DNA from: Stictocephala bisonia
Lineage: Eukaryota > Arthropoda > Insecta > Hemiptera > Membracidae
DNA: 64,000 nt
NCBI GenBank assembly: GCA_035578905.1
Contig: JAQJVL010002518.1
Coordinates: 1-64,000 of the forward strand
Direction: 5' to 3'
Part shown: in pieces, positions 13,501-26,000 of the stretch
Numbering within the stretch: position 1 is the first letter of the stretch
Layout of the letters: the number at the start of each line of letters is the position of its first letter
Position numbers and translations under genes: made by a program
Notes under the pieces: generated by a model
Seen by the model: the letters and a program-made list of their open reading frames with translations, nothing else
Databases searched by the model: none
What the model was told of the DNA's origin: nothing

Positions 13501-16290
13501 CATAAGCTCCACGGTCTCTTTGATTGTTACAACTCACCCTAAATGTAGTTGGTGGTCTCAAGTTACATCTTGCTACACAAAACTGTATTTATGGGACTGA
13601 ATGTATTTTAAAATTTGATCTCCAATTAACACTCAGTTCAGTTTAGGTTTTAGAGCTATGTCACTTCCACTATTGTATATACAAAAATCAGCTAAAAACA
13701 ATAAAGTAAAGGCATTTGTGATTGTATATTTACCCACTTAAAATTACTGATTATAAAAAAGATAATCACTAAAGTAGGTTTTTAGAGAATATTTAAAAAA
13801 AAAATATCGTATAACATAAATGTGTAGTTTTTTTTATATATTCAGACTAACCATGAGAATAGTTCATAATTTGACGACATCGTTTTGAATTGAAACATGT
13901 CGTGAAAAATAATTTATCTCCGGTTGAAATCAAAATTATATAGCTAAATATAACAATACAAATATAATTATGGCAAAAATATACAAATACGAAAAGAAAA
14001 TATAATACATTTCAGTTAAGTTAAATAAATATAAAATGAGCCCAAAGTAACATAATAAAAGTTTTAGAGCTGATTAAGTCACTGCACTTAGACTTTTATC
14101 AGCTAGTTCTCTAAAATCATCAGTTATGGAATTAAAAACACAACTAGAGCTATATACGATTCGGTCAAAATTGTATTTTTACAGATTTGTGATTACCAAT
14201 GTGTCAACAGTTGTGATTGATTTTGAGAACAATAATTCTACACCTAATTACCTTCACTTGATGTGATTTTAATGATAAAATATCATTAGTAGCAAAAGGG
14301 AAATCACTCACTGTCATGTCGAACGAAGGGGAAGGACCATTAGTTCCACATAGATTCTATAGATGGCAGCACAATAGCTACTGTATTATACGATACATGG
14401 GTAACGACAACCCCATGATTACAACGTATGTAAATAGACTTTCTTTATGTACTATATTTACATGTTTTATAAATATATTTTTATTTATATTGTTACAAAT
14501 TATATAAATAATAGTAATATTGAGCTTGCTTGCACTCTATGTAATATTATATAAGATGTATATCCTTAAAGAGTTTTTAAATCAACTAATCATATCAACT
14601 AACTGCTATTAAATATTACTGTTTTATTTTCTGTTGGGAAGAGTACAATAATAAATGTTGAATTAATATTGGTATAAAAGTGACCAATCCTTATCAAATT
14701 TAACTTGAGTAGTTAAATAATAACCTGAATTAGTTATGTTGATATATCTGAGTATCCGGCAGTCAGCTGTATCGTGGGAATGGAGTGGCGCATGCGCAGT
14801 AGGTCTTGTTACACTTGGTCACATACGAACATTTGGTTAACTTCACAAAAACTCCTTCAGATGTCCTTAGCCCTGTTTATTGTTCAGATGACCTGTTTAC
14901 GTTTTCCGTCTTGTCCAGGCAGAATGTGACAGTGCCATTTAAACCCATGCAAACAGCTTCATAATTAGGTATTTCATAAACCCATTACTTGAATCCTCCC
15001 ATGAGGGTTTGCAAGTGATCCAGATGCCATAGATGCCAGGTGCCACTGTTTCAGGTGGTTGTCCGGGGTCTTCTAGTAGTCATACTCAGGCAACTAAAGG
15101 CACTCATTAGAGGAATTGGCAAGGAGTCAGGGTAGATACATCTGCAGTGTCGTTTGATATATTTGTAGGGTAGATATATTTGCAGGGTCTGAGGTTTCGA
15201 ATTGAGGTCACCTCAACCTCCGTTACGAGTGTGGTGAATACGTGTTCACAAACAACACTGATTTATGACTTTATATGGTGAATTCATTATATCAGTAATA
15301 AATGGAAGTATAAAAGGAAGTACATTATGTATCTTCATTTCAAAAGGGGCCACCATAGTCGAAAGCGAGCGGGTGTATTCGACATGTCGATACATCAACC
15401 ATTAAAGGGATCTTTTTACAAGGTTTGTGTCTGAAACGGACGAGGAATTTGAAAAGGTGAGTTCAAATTACACTCCGTCCTTGAGAGCAGGACTTATTGG
15501 GTGAGGAGAGATTGAGTAAGTTGAGAGCCTGAGTGTAAATAGTTCACATGATCCAATCATTCACTGAGGGTCGTAAGAATTTATCTTATGTAATATTAGA
15601 TTTTTGTAGGGAATCATCGAAATCCTACAAATTTGTGTCTTTTCAGGTTAAAATGTAACTGTAGTAGTTATTGTAGGTAATAGTTCCTTTAGATAAACGT
15701 TAGTCTCAGTTCTTGTGAGTCATAGATATCGTTTTGGTGCAGTTTTAATGTCACTAAAAGTATTTTGTGGGTATAATATATTTATGCTTAGTTTAATAAT
15801 GTAATCTCATTTTATTCTGATTGTAATAATATTTCAACTGTATTTTTAAAAATTTTCAGTTTATTTCGTGTCCTCGGTAGCTTCTAATTAGTTATATTCA
15901 TTCGCCTAGTTACAATTTATTAGATTTAGTTGAAGTTCATTTTGTTGTACACCATTCTAGGTACTGGGTTAAAATGTAGATAGTTAATTTATATATTAAT
16001 TTAAAAATATAGTTTTAGAACATGTTTCTGTGAATGTAATTTAGTATTTAGTGCTTTAAAAAATAGTTGGGTTTTACCAAATCGAAGCGTCGTGATTGGC
16101 AGTTTTCACCTAATGATGGCAACTGTCCCACAACCTTTGTCTTCCTCACATGTTTTTAAAAGATGTTATAAGTTGATATGGGTTATTTAAATATAATTTA
16201 AAGACATTTGTTGTATGTAGGATAAGGTAGTAAGTTCTTTTTTATCTTTATCTTAAAAGGAGTAACCGATCTCCTCTCTTAACCTTATTC
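10544..16290. other. Gene-poor AT-rich interval
   Basis: No conserved coding region was recognised on either strand. A (TTA)n run lies at 13397-13426. Short segments of higher G+C (11500-11590, 14760-15250, 15350-15520) may be worn mobile DNA but show no diagnostic motif. A minus-strand frame at 10872-11102 reads like coding sequence but matches no family I know. Confidence 0.55.
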
Positions 16291-16292
16291 TA

Positions 16293-16500
16293 CCCATTCC
16301 TCATAGACTATTGATATGTGCGAGGAACTTATTCAGACAGTGTATAAGGGAGAACCAGTACAGTACAAGTTGAATATACTGATAAAAACTAACAGTCAAG
16401 GCCGAATTCGAACCACAATTATGTCTAACACAAGCTCAAAGTCTTGACGTATTAAAGCGTTATCTACGTTTTGGACGTCCACTGGCCCGCCTATATGCAG
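16293..16500 (-). mobile_element. tRNA-derived SINE, copy A
   Basis: On the minus strand the head (about 16500-16400) has a tRNA-like layout that ends in a B box, GGTTCGAATTC. The body follows and contains TACTGGTTCTCCCTTA and CATATCAATAGTCTATGAGG. A second copy with the same head and body is at 45330-45492. The body matches the 104-105 bp monomer of the minisatellite in intron 4. Tail and target duplication are not resolved. Confidence 0.5.
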
Positions 16501-16775
16501 TTGAGGACAACTGGAGTTTTATACCTGTCGCAACGTTGTGTTCGTTTCAAAAACAACTGAATCGTTGGAAATCTTCAACAAGTTTAGAAACACAAATGTA
16601 TTCTGTTTTATTATTTTGAATATGCACGAGCTTATAAAAACTCAATCACTAATATCGTTGGAAGAAATTATTATATTTTTTATAATATTTTGTTATTTAT
16701 ATGGAGCGTTAACTATGAGCTGATTATGTGTAAGGCTAAAAAAAGTGCTAAACAAGAGTCCTAAATACTTGGAAG

Positions 16776-16777
<2 letters not shown>

Positions 16778-16823
<46 letters not shown>
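16778..16823. repeat. (AT)n microsatellite
   Basis: This is a pure AT dinucleotide run just downstream of the poly(A) signals of the serine protease homologue gene. Confidence 0.95.
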
Positions 16824-16828
<5 letters not shown>

Positions 16829-16833
16829 TTATT
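16824..16833 (-). terminator. Overlapping poly(A) signals of the serine protease homologue gene
   Basis: Two overlapping AATAAA hexamers lie on the minus strand about 85 bp after the stop codon at 16918-16920. They are the first such signals in the 3' untranslated region. Confidence 0.65.
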
Positions 16834-16917
16834 TATATTTATATAATAACGAATTGTTTTAAGACATATATTTTAAAATTATAATGTGTTTACATAATAT
16901 TAATCGTATTTCTAGCA

Positions 16918-17088
16918 TCACTCTTCGTGGAAAGTTGCCCCGGTAGTTTTCGCAATCCAGTCTGCAACAGGGAAGATGTCAGAAAGTAGGATTGGTATAG
17001 CTTCGGACGAACACCACCCAGTACTGGCTCCAGCAACGAAAATCCCGTAGAACACTCCGTTGTTCACAAACGCGTCAGCCAAATCACC
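16918..17088 (-). CDS. Serine protease homologue, exon 6 (last)
   Basis: The exon encodes residues 219-274 and the TGA stop. The acceptor is TATTCCTCAG. It opens with GDLADA, where active proteases have GDSGGP, so the nucleophile serine is leucine. GWCSS supplies the cysteine that pairs with the one ending exon 5. The C-terminal helix region is present (DWIAKT). Confidence 0.9.
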   Translation of the reverse strand, partial: GDLADAFVNNGVFYGIFVAGASTGWCSSEAIPILLSDIFPVADWIAKTTGATFHEE

Positions 17089-20000
17089 CTGAGGAATAGT
17101 TCAAGTTTTAATTTATAAGGAAAATAGCATTTCTTTTAATAGTACAATAACAAAGAAATAGTAATATATACATTTATATTACTTTGTCAGTGCAACGTAT
17201 GTTTAAAACTGCAGTAGTAATATATAAGGAAAATAGTTACTATTAAAAATTAAGTAATATTTTTAAAAACAATGGAACTGCCAATAATGCTTTTTTGTAT
17301 ATTTAAATGAATAAGAGTTCTCATATTTATAACATTGTACTTTCTTACAATAATGAGAAACTTAAAAATATTATTTTAAGAAATTAAACGTGAAAATTGA
17401 AGTGCTTTTCTGCTAGATTCTTACAGTGCAAAGGGTGGTTTTGCCCTTGTTGTAAGCACAAGCCATGCGGGAGGTCCAAGTGAGACCGAAGGGCTTAAAT
17501 ATCTTCTCACATTTCTTCTTAGCCAACCATGTCATGTTTCCTTGCAGCAAAGTTCCGTTTGGCTCATCTTCGGAGTTAACTGAACTCTAAAATAATGACC
17601 CAAAATTATGGCTTTAGAAAACAACTTATAGTAATAATGGATAAACATTGTAACATCACAATTATTAAACTATAGTTTAACGAAAAAGTAAATATTTTTT
17701 TATAATATTAGCACATGAATATTAACAACTTATATGAGTCATTTTAATTAGTACAACTTCTTAATTCTAAATAAATATAGATCTTGTTCATTTATTTTAC
17801 CATAAATTCTTACCAATCACCAACGCACATTTTTTAACACAGAATAGAATACTGCTTATTATTTTTTAAGCTTTGGTTTGTTACAAGCGACAAAAATTTT
17901 ACAATATATAACATGTCTTATATTACGTTAGAAAAACTCAAACAATGTGATCTATGTGTTGTAAGTTACGTTGGAATTGGCAAGTATAGGATGCGAGAGT
18001 GTCTTTTCAAGGGTCGGTTGTGGAACCTATACTATTTAGGTCAATTATACATGATTTTATTTTACGTTTACAATACCAATGTATGTTTATTTTCCAATAA
18101 TATTTCTCTTTGTGTGTCCGATATAACATAACTGATATGAAATGATAAATTCGTTTTTGAAATTTTTTAAAGTTAAAATTAAAATTATAGTGTTATAAAG
18201 ACTACAATTTTAATCAAAGAAATATACGAGTTATACAGAGTCTATTTATTAAAGAGAAATACATTATTCTCGTACATTCAAATAATGTGTCAACTTTATA
18301 GGCATTAATAAAATCAAAAAAATCTTTACGTTTTCAAATTAGTATAAACCAGCAAAATGTATTATAATTCCTAAAATAATAAATGGAATGATAAAAACTA
18401 AAAATATAAAAAGGCATATTCTAAATATTCGTGATAAATTTTACTAATCCTAATTTAATTTTCAAACTAACTATTAGTATCTGTGACAAACATTTGTTAC
18501 CATAACAGTATTTGGGTATTGATGTAGTGTTAATCAATGTTATATTAAGACACTACATCCTTTACAATATTATAGGCCTTAAAAAATATGACCTGCACAG
18601 GCTATTAATATATGCGGGGAACATGTCAGAGAGAGTAAAAGAGAAAACCAGTAAAGTACAAGGTTAGTTACAGTAGTGACACAAACAGTTCTGACCTGCA
18701 TAGACTATTGATAAGTGTGGGGAACCTGTCAGACAGAGTAAGAGAGATAACCAGAACAGTACAAGGTGACTGTTACAGTACTGACACAAACAGTTCTGAC
18801 CTGCATAGACTATTGATAAGTGCGGGGAACATGTCATACAGAGTAAGGGAGATAACCAGAACAGTACAAGGTGACTGTTACAGTACTGACACGAACAGTT
18901 TGATCTGCACAGACTATTGATAAGTGCGGGGAACATGTCATACAGAGTAAGGGAGATAACCAGAACAGTACAAGGTGACTGTTACAGTACTGACACGAAC
19001 AGTTTGATCTGCACAGACTATTGATTAGTGCGGGGAACATGTCAGGCAGAGTAAGGGAGATAACCAGAACAGTACAAGGTGACTGTTACAGTACTGACAC
19101 AAACAGTTCTGACCTGCATAGACTATTGATAAGTGCGGGGAACATGTCATACAGAGTAAGGGAAATAACCAGAACAGTACAAGGTGACTGTTACAGTACT
19201 GACACGAACAGTTTGATCTGCATAGGAGGTTGGTAGGCATGGTCCTTAATGGTTGAAAGCCGAAGTATAGTGTTCCGTATTTAAACTTAAAATAGTTTTC
19301 AAACTTTGAGTTTTATTAGCATTTGAATAGTGCGGCAAGTAGAGTGGGTACCCTTGTATCCGTTTTTGAGGTAACTACAGTGACCTTTTGGTGAGTTGAT
19401 AAACATTTAAGGGAGCAATGAGTCCCATTTTCAGAGAATTAGGATTTTTAACAAATTAGAAGCAAGACCACGTCATTTCCATGGAATCCCGCGCATGTGC
19501 ATTCCGTGTTCAGGTTGAGCACGCACAGAACTAGTTTTCCCTGCGATCTGCTATTTTCCCGTGCCGGTAGAGGCGCGTCGATGCTTCTCATCTGATTGAG
19601 TCAAACTCTAAGGGTCGATAATATTGAATCGCCTTCACTTCCTGGCTGCAATAACTCTCACTTGTACTGCAAATGTTGCGTTACATTTAAGAACTGTAAA
19701 CAAGAATATTATTATGAATTAAAACTTATACATTTTTATTTCAAGCCTTAATACTATTGATTAATTCCAACTTATAGAGGAAAAAATTATGTTCACTTAG
19801 TAAATTGAATAATTAATATTGATTTGTTATAAAATGAAATCACTTGAGGAATGTGTTATTATCTCAACTGAGCACCAAGAAGTTTCGCATGAGAATATTG
19901 CCGAGATTTTCTTTGAAATTAAAAATACAAAAGCTAACCAACTAGAACTAGTTTTGGACCATCTTACATTCAAACTGACGAATTTGATAAAAAACTGTGA

Positions 20001-23000
20001 CTCAATCCTTGTAGATAGTGAACAAAAAATGAACAAACTTGACACTTCTTTAAGGGAAAATGCTATATTAGAAAGTAAATTGGATATTGAGAAAAACTAA
20101 GATTACTAGACATAAATAACTCTTTTGAAATTCATGTGGCGGATGGTGACGAAAATCTAACGCTGAAAAATCAAATTAAGGATATTAAAATTAAACTTAA
20201 AACTAGTGAAATAATTTGTAATTCTTTACTTTTGGAGAATGGGGAATTAAAAAAGAAATTAGAAAGTATAACAAGATTAAATAATTCACTAACTAAGGAA
20301 AACAACAACAAGGATATTACGATCTCAAGCATAAAAAATAAGTTAGATATTGTTACAACAGAGCTTCTAAACATGGAAGCTAAACAATCTTGGGGCAGAG
20401 ATAAGTGGGTGGACGACAATGTACTTAATGACTACTTCTTAGCTATGTCTGAAAGTATTACTGGTAGCGAAGCTCTGTTCCTTGGTCCTTCAGCGACCTC
20501 CATTATAAGATTTAGTACAAAAGATGACGCTCTGGACAGCTTAAAACTCACAAATTTTTTTAACAGTAAATACGTATTCATATGAGTAAGCGACTCTAGT
20601 GAGGGGGGAAAGGATGACAGTGGCTAACACTGGAGTCTAAAAAATAAAACATCAGCTAAAATTATTGCAAACAAACTTGGCATATTAATGTTGCAGAAAT
20701 GCCATGTAATCAGCAAAAGAATTCATTCGAATGTGGCATTAACGTTTTAGCAAATGAGAAATACATTGCGTACCGTACCATTACTGCATTACAAACGAGA
20801 ACATCCCCTTTAAGGAATTGTTCAGCAGAATGAATATAGTAAGCACTGGTTCATCTTACTCTATGGAAAATGAATTGACAGGAAGCGATATCTCACATAC
20901 AAAAACAAATAAAACTCCCATAAATTTAAACCCAAAATGGAAAAAAAATACCTGCCAAGCGTAATAAGAAAAACAAAAATGGCCCTTTACGTAAAAACTC
21001 ATCAAACCCCCCCCCCCCCCCCAAGTGTGAGTGACAATAGATTTGATATTTTATCACTAAATGATGAAGAGAATATCGTTTGGTGCGATAAACATACTAT
21101 CAACTCTGTCTCCTCAATGAATAAAAAAAGGACATCTGTTTGCTCAAATCTGACATCCCCATTACGGTTGAAAGCTGTTTCAGATTTTGGGACTATAACC
21201 CAGCCAAGATTAACAGTGGCGTGTGACAGCCAAGGTAGAAGTCTCTCCAACTGTCTTGAGCGTAGCTCCACGGATAAGTTTAAGATCTTTAACCATTGCC
21301 AGCCTGGGGCACCCATTGAACAGGGTTTTGATGCATTACCAAAGTTTCCAGATTTAAAAACATACTCAAAAAATTACTTTATAGTTGTGATAGGAGGTAC
21401 CAACAACATCACCCAAAATGCAGCCCGTAATAGTCTTAAATTTTTAAGAACATTTGCTTGTACACTTAAGAACAAACTTTCTCTGTTTAGTCATACTAAT
21501 ATAATAATTGCAAGCATACCTTACAGGTATGACTTAAAAGAGGACAGCCCTGAAAATAAGTTAATTAAATAAACAAACTCAATCATTAGACAGGAAGTAT
21601 ATGGTGCAAGTAATGTTAATATTCAACTTGTAGATCTTTATCTTTTCCACAGACGTTATCAGACTCGCCATGGCTTACACCTGAATAAGAAGGGGAAAAT
21701 ACTACTTAGTAAAGAAATCCTGAACATAATTAAAATATTTCAAGATAATATAGTGGTAGAAATGAAGACACATGAAGAACTGCTAACCCCTGAAACAGCT
21801 GCCCTGCCATTGGAAGATACGCCAATCAAAAAGCCAACAAAAGATTCAAGTAGCACTATTGAAGTGATTGAGGCATCTATGTCGGAATTAATTGATAACT
21901 ATAAACAACACTCAGATATTGCATTTGCTCATTGCATATCTGGGGATTTCGGGGACCCAAGACAAATGTCAGCAGGCGTTGCTCTCACGTTTAGAAAAGT
22001 GTTTGGCAGACCCCAACGTTCTGACTGTTTGAGCGAATGTCTGACTTCACAAGAATCTATGGGCCAGGCTACAGTTTATGGACTTGTGACCAAACCGACT
22101 TACAGCAGTAAACCTAGAATAGAGGATTACGATAGAGCATTCCATGAACTAATTGATTAGTGCATTAAAAAGAAATTTGAAAAATCGTATGTTCGCCCAT
22201 GGGTTGCGTACGGGAGCAGATACCACATACACATTTTGTGCAGCAGATTGTGCAGCTCCATCACAAAACAGGTGCTGCAGTGAGTGTTGCGGTTCACGAT
22301 GAACGTGCATCTAGACATTTAAGAAATGGTTTAAAGTACGAAGAATTCTTGAAGTTTTTGCGTGACAGTTTAGTGGTAGAATTGAATGAGAATACTTCAC
22401 TTTGCACAACCACTTTGAGTCTGCCACCTTGTACTCCCTCCCCTGCCTTGTGCTGCATCTCCACTTCCCATTACCACGTCCCCATCCGCACTGCTTGATC
22501 ACAGTTCCGGTGTTAATGCCAGTGATGTTAAAAGTGCCAAAGTCATTACAGTGGGTGGAATTGATAATAAGATCTTTGATAGTGATATTAAATTTTTAGA
22601 AGTAGATAAATCATTAAATGTAACATTAGGGGCTTAAGTTGTAACAAAAATATCATCCATTTTAGTCCTACAAATTTTCCTAAGTTAAACCACAATGATT
22701 TATATTTACTGCATTTAAATGTTCAGTCTGTTAGAAGTTCGTTCAATGAGTTAGAAATACTTCTTGATGACTTTCCTGCCCAAGTAGTCTCGCTTAACGA
22801 ACATTGGCTTATGGTTGATGAATTAAGTTTGTATATTCCAAAAGGATACAAACTAGGCGCATCTTTTTGTCGAACTAAGGGCTATGGTGGGTCCTTAATA
22901 ATTCTTAGGGAAGATATTTGTTATAAACCATTTAATGTTCAAAGCCATGCAATCGAATCTATTTTAGAAGTATGTGCAGTCAGACTGCTTCCTTCAAAAT

Positions 23001-26000
23001 TAGTTATTACCTCAACGTAATGTGCGGATTCATTTAATATGGATTCTGTAAATGACATAGACACATTGCTAAACTCACTCGTGAATAATAATATTAGGTT
23101 TTTTATTTTGGGTGATTTTAATGTAAATATTAAAAAGGATAAACCTATTGTACATACATTTATTAATATGCTAAAATACTATGATTCCTACTGTTTGTTT
23201 GCACAAAATACAAGGGAAAAAGCATGCATTGATAATTTCATAACTAGGGAAAAAGCATGTATTGATAATGTCATAACTAATTTTAACTTAGCTGTTCTGG
23301 ATAAAGATGTTATCAAAACTTGTATAGCTGACCATGATTTGCTTTGGGTGAGAACAAATAGCTCAAAGATAAACATTTTATAAAGCAAAAACTAAGTAGA
23401 AGGTAACACTGATTATACATTTAGAAAGCTTAATAATACTAACTTATACGATTTTAGATGTAAGCTGTTAAATGAAAGTTGGGATGATATTTATAGTGAA
23501 TATTTGACTGTAGATGAAATGTGTACACGATTTGATAGGAAAGTTATTTTCCATTATAATTATACATGTCCAATCAGATCGAAATCAAAATTAAAATCTA
23601 GTAATAAGCCTTACAAAAATAAATGTGTTAAATGGTTTACACCTCAGCTTGCACAGCTAAGAGACTTGGTTACTATACTTAGGGATAGGGCATCTTTAGG
23701 TCCCGAACATAAAAGGTTATTGATAAATGTTCGAAGTTTATACGTAAAGGAGTTAAAATTAGCCAAGATAAATTATAACGAAAAGTTTATAAAAAACTCA
23801 AGCAATAAATGCAAAGCTGCGTGGCATGTAATAAAAAATGAGATGGGGGTTTTAATTTGAAAAACAATTGTTTGCCGGACATTTCTCCTGATGTATTTAA
23901 TGATATATTTCTGAACAATGCAAGACAGGCGTTACCGATAGCACATAATCACCAAGCAAGTGCTCAACAGATGCTCTTGTCTTCCGTTACAACTAGTATT
24001 GACAAAAATCTTGAAATTTCACAAATAAGACCACATGACTAAGTAAACATTATTAACAGTTTTTGTAATTCAAAAAGTGAGGATTACCTTGGTATGTCAA
24101 ACTTTGTACTTAAACATGTTGTTGGTGAAATTGCTTCCCCTTTGACATACTTGGTAAATTCCATTTTAATATCTGGTATTTTTCCTAAGATCTGGAAAAT
24201 TTCAATAACAGTTCCTCTCTACAAGAAAAATGATCAAAGAGACCCAACAAACTATATACCAATCTCATTGGTTCCAGTGTTCGGTAAAGTTGTTGAGGCA
24301 ATTGTAAAACATCAAAAATTTGAATATTTCATTAGGAATAACTTATTTAGTCCATCCCAGTTTGGGTTTATTCCCAGGAGATCTACTACCAAGGCTTTGG
24401 AGTCATTAGTTGATGAAATTTTATTAGCTTTTGAAAGCAAGAAGGTGGTTTGCTCTGCATTAGTAGATTTAAGCAAAGCCTTTGATAGCATCTCCCATAA
24501 CATTATAATTCAGAAATTGGAATTCTATGGTGTACAAAATACTGTCCTTAAATTATTTAAATCTTATTTAGAAGACAGAAAGCAAATGGTGGTTGTAGGT
24601 AGTACAAAATCTGACCTCAAAGAGGTTAAATTAGGTGTACCTCAGAGGTCAATTTTGGGCCCTTTTTTGTATTTAATTGTTATAAATGACCTCCCATTTT
24701 ATATGTCAAAAAACACCATTTTATACGCAGATGACACAACCTTTTACGAAATTGATCATGATACACAAATTGATCAAACAAGACTCAGTGACATGATATT
24801 AAAATCAAACTTATGGTTTGATTCAAATAGTCTTAAGGTTAATGTAGATAAAACTGAAGAAATCGTCTTTAGTCTTAAACAAATTTCTTTTCAAAATAAA
24901 TCAGTAAAATCATTAGGGCTCTTTTTGGACAACAAGCTATCTTGGGACTTACAAACAAAAAATATTACCTCTAAATTATCAAGAGTTCTTTTCCTTTTAC
25001 GTAAATTAAAACAATGTGTTAGTCATGATATGCTAATATCTGCTTATTACGCGTTTTTTCACCCCCATATCCTTTACGGTATAAGGCTATGGGGGAATAG
25101 CCCAGGAGCAGCTAAGGTATTTATTTGCCAAAAAAAGGCAATTTAGAATTATTATGGGAATAAGAAGTGCAAACAGTTGCCTCAATTATTTTAAGCAGTT
25201 AAAAATTATGACTCCACCTAGCTTGTAAATTTATTGCAACATACTTCATGTTAAGGAAAACTTGAAATACTATAGGAGTAGACTAAATGTTCATGAACAT
25301 GCAACAAGAAATCAAGCAAAATTAGACCTACCAGCCTTTAGATTGAGTAAATCAATAGAAAGTCATCTTTATATGCAACTTAAATTAAAAAAAAAAAAAA
25401 ATGCATTACTCTGCCTCAAACGTATCATTTAAAAGATTTAAAAATATTCTCAAACATTGGTTTTTTCTATGCCATTTTACAAAGTGAATGATTTCTTGGA
25501 GCATAATCTTAGGGATTTAAGATTTGATAAAACTATTTAAACTATTTGATGAAACTATTATGCCTGTTGTAGATTTTAATTGATAATTTTTTTAATTGAC
25601 GATGTCTATTATAATATATTTTATTATTTAATGGAAAATAAAGCTCTTGATTCTTGATATGTGCGGAGAACATGTCAGACAGAGTAAGGCAGAGAACCAG
25701 AACAGTACAAGGTGACTGTTACCATACTGACACAAACAGTTCTGATCTGCATACACTATTGATATGTGAGGGAAACATGTCAGACAGAGTAAGGGAGAGA
25801 ACCACAACAGTACAAGGTGACTGTTAAAATACTAACACGAACAGTTATAACCTGCACAGACTATTGATATATGCGGGGAACATGTCAGACAGAGTAAGGG
25901 AGAGAAACAGACAGTACAAGGTGACTGTAACATTACTGACACGAACAGTTCTGATCTACATTCAATATGTATAACTGACCTACACGCAATTGATATGCAC

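Larger units (their letters stand above)
19834..22620 (+). pseudogene. Retrotransposon first frame: coiled coil + Ulp1 + SGNH + macro domains
   Basis: The frame starts near MKSLEECV at 19834. A long heptad-rich coiled coil runs to about 20390, with one frame break near 20100. It is followed by a Ulp1-like protease (20391-20770), a polar linker with a C11-18 homopolymer (21008-21022), an SGNH-like domain (about 21200-21715) and a macro domain (21915-22300). From 20136 to 22160 nearly everything lies in one frame, apart from stops at 20583, 20625, 21570 and 22158 and shifts at about 20640-20940 and about 22195. This indicates that one long protein was the ancestor. ORF1 esterase domains are known in CR1/L2-like elements, and a cysteine protease (OTU) is known in Dualen. 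I do not know this exact set from the literature. The alternative, a captured host gene fusion, cannot be excluded. Confidence 0.8.
19226..25653 (+). mobile_element. Non-LTR retrotransposon with a Ulp1-SGNH-macro first frame, dead copy
   Basis: The limits are set by the interrupted minisatellite: the array ends at catag (19225) and picks up at ttgat (25654), with about 4 bp of array lost and no obvious target duplication. Order: 5' region (19226-19830), first reading frame with coiled coil, Ulp1-like protease, SGNH-like and macro domains (19834-22620), AP endonuclease (22640-23390), reverse transcriptase (23440-25510), then a short 3' region ending in AATAAAGCTCTTGATTCTTG. The tail of short repeats and the YADDTT reverse transcriptase motif suggest the CR1/L2/Daphne-type group. 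Many stops and shifts make it inactive. It lies in intron 4, antisense to the host gene. Confidence 0.88.

Noticed and set aside
18664..19240. Open frames on both strands with repeated cysteine-rich or Asp-Thr-Asn motifs
   Set aside because: By-products of the 104-105 bp minisatellite. Both strands are open at once and the repeat is explained by a SINE-derived array.
21002..21316. Minus-strand 104-codon frame with a glycine run
   Set aside because: Shadow of the retrotransposon first frame on the plus strand; the glycine run is the complement of a C homopolymer.
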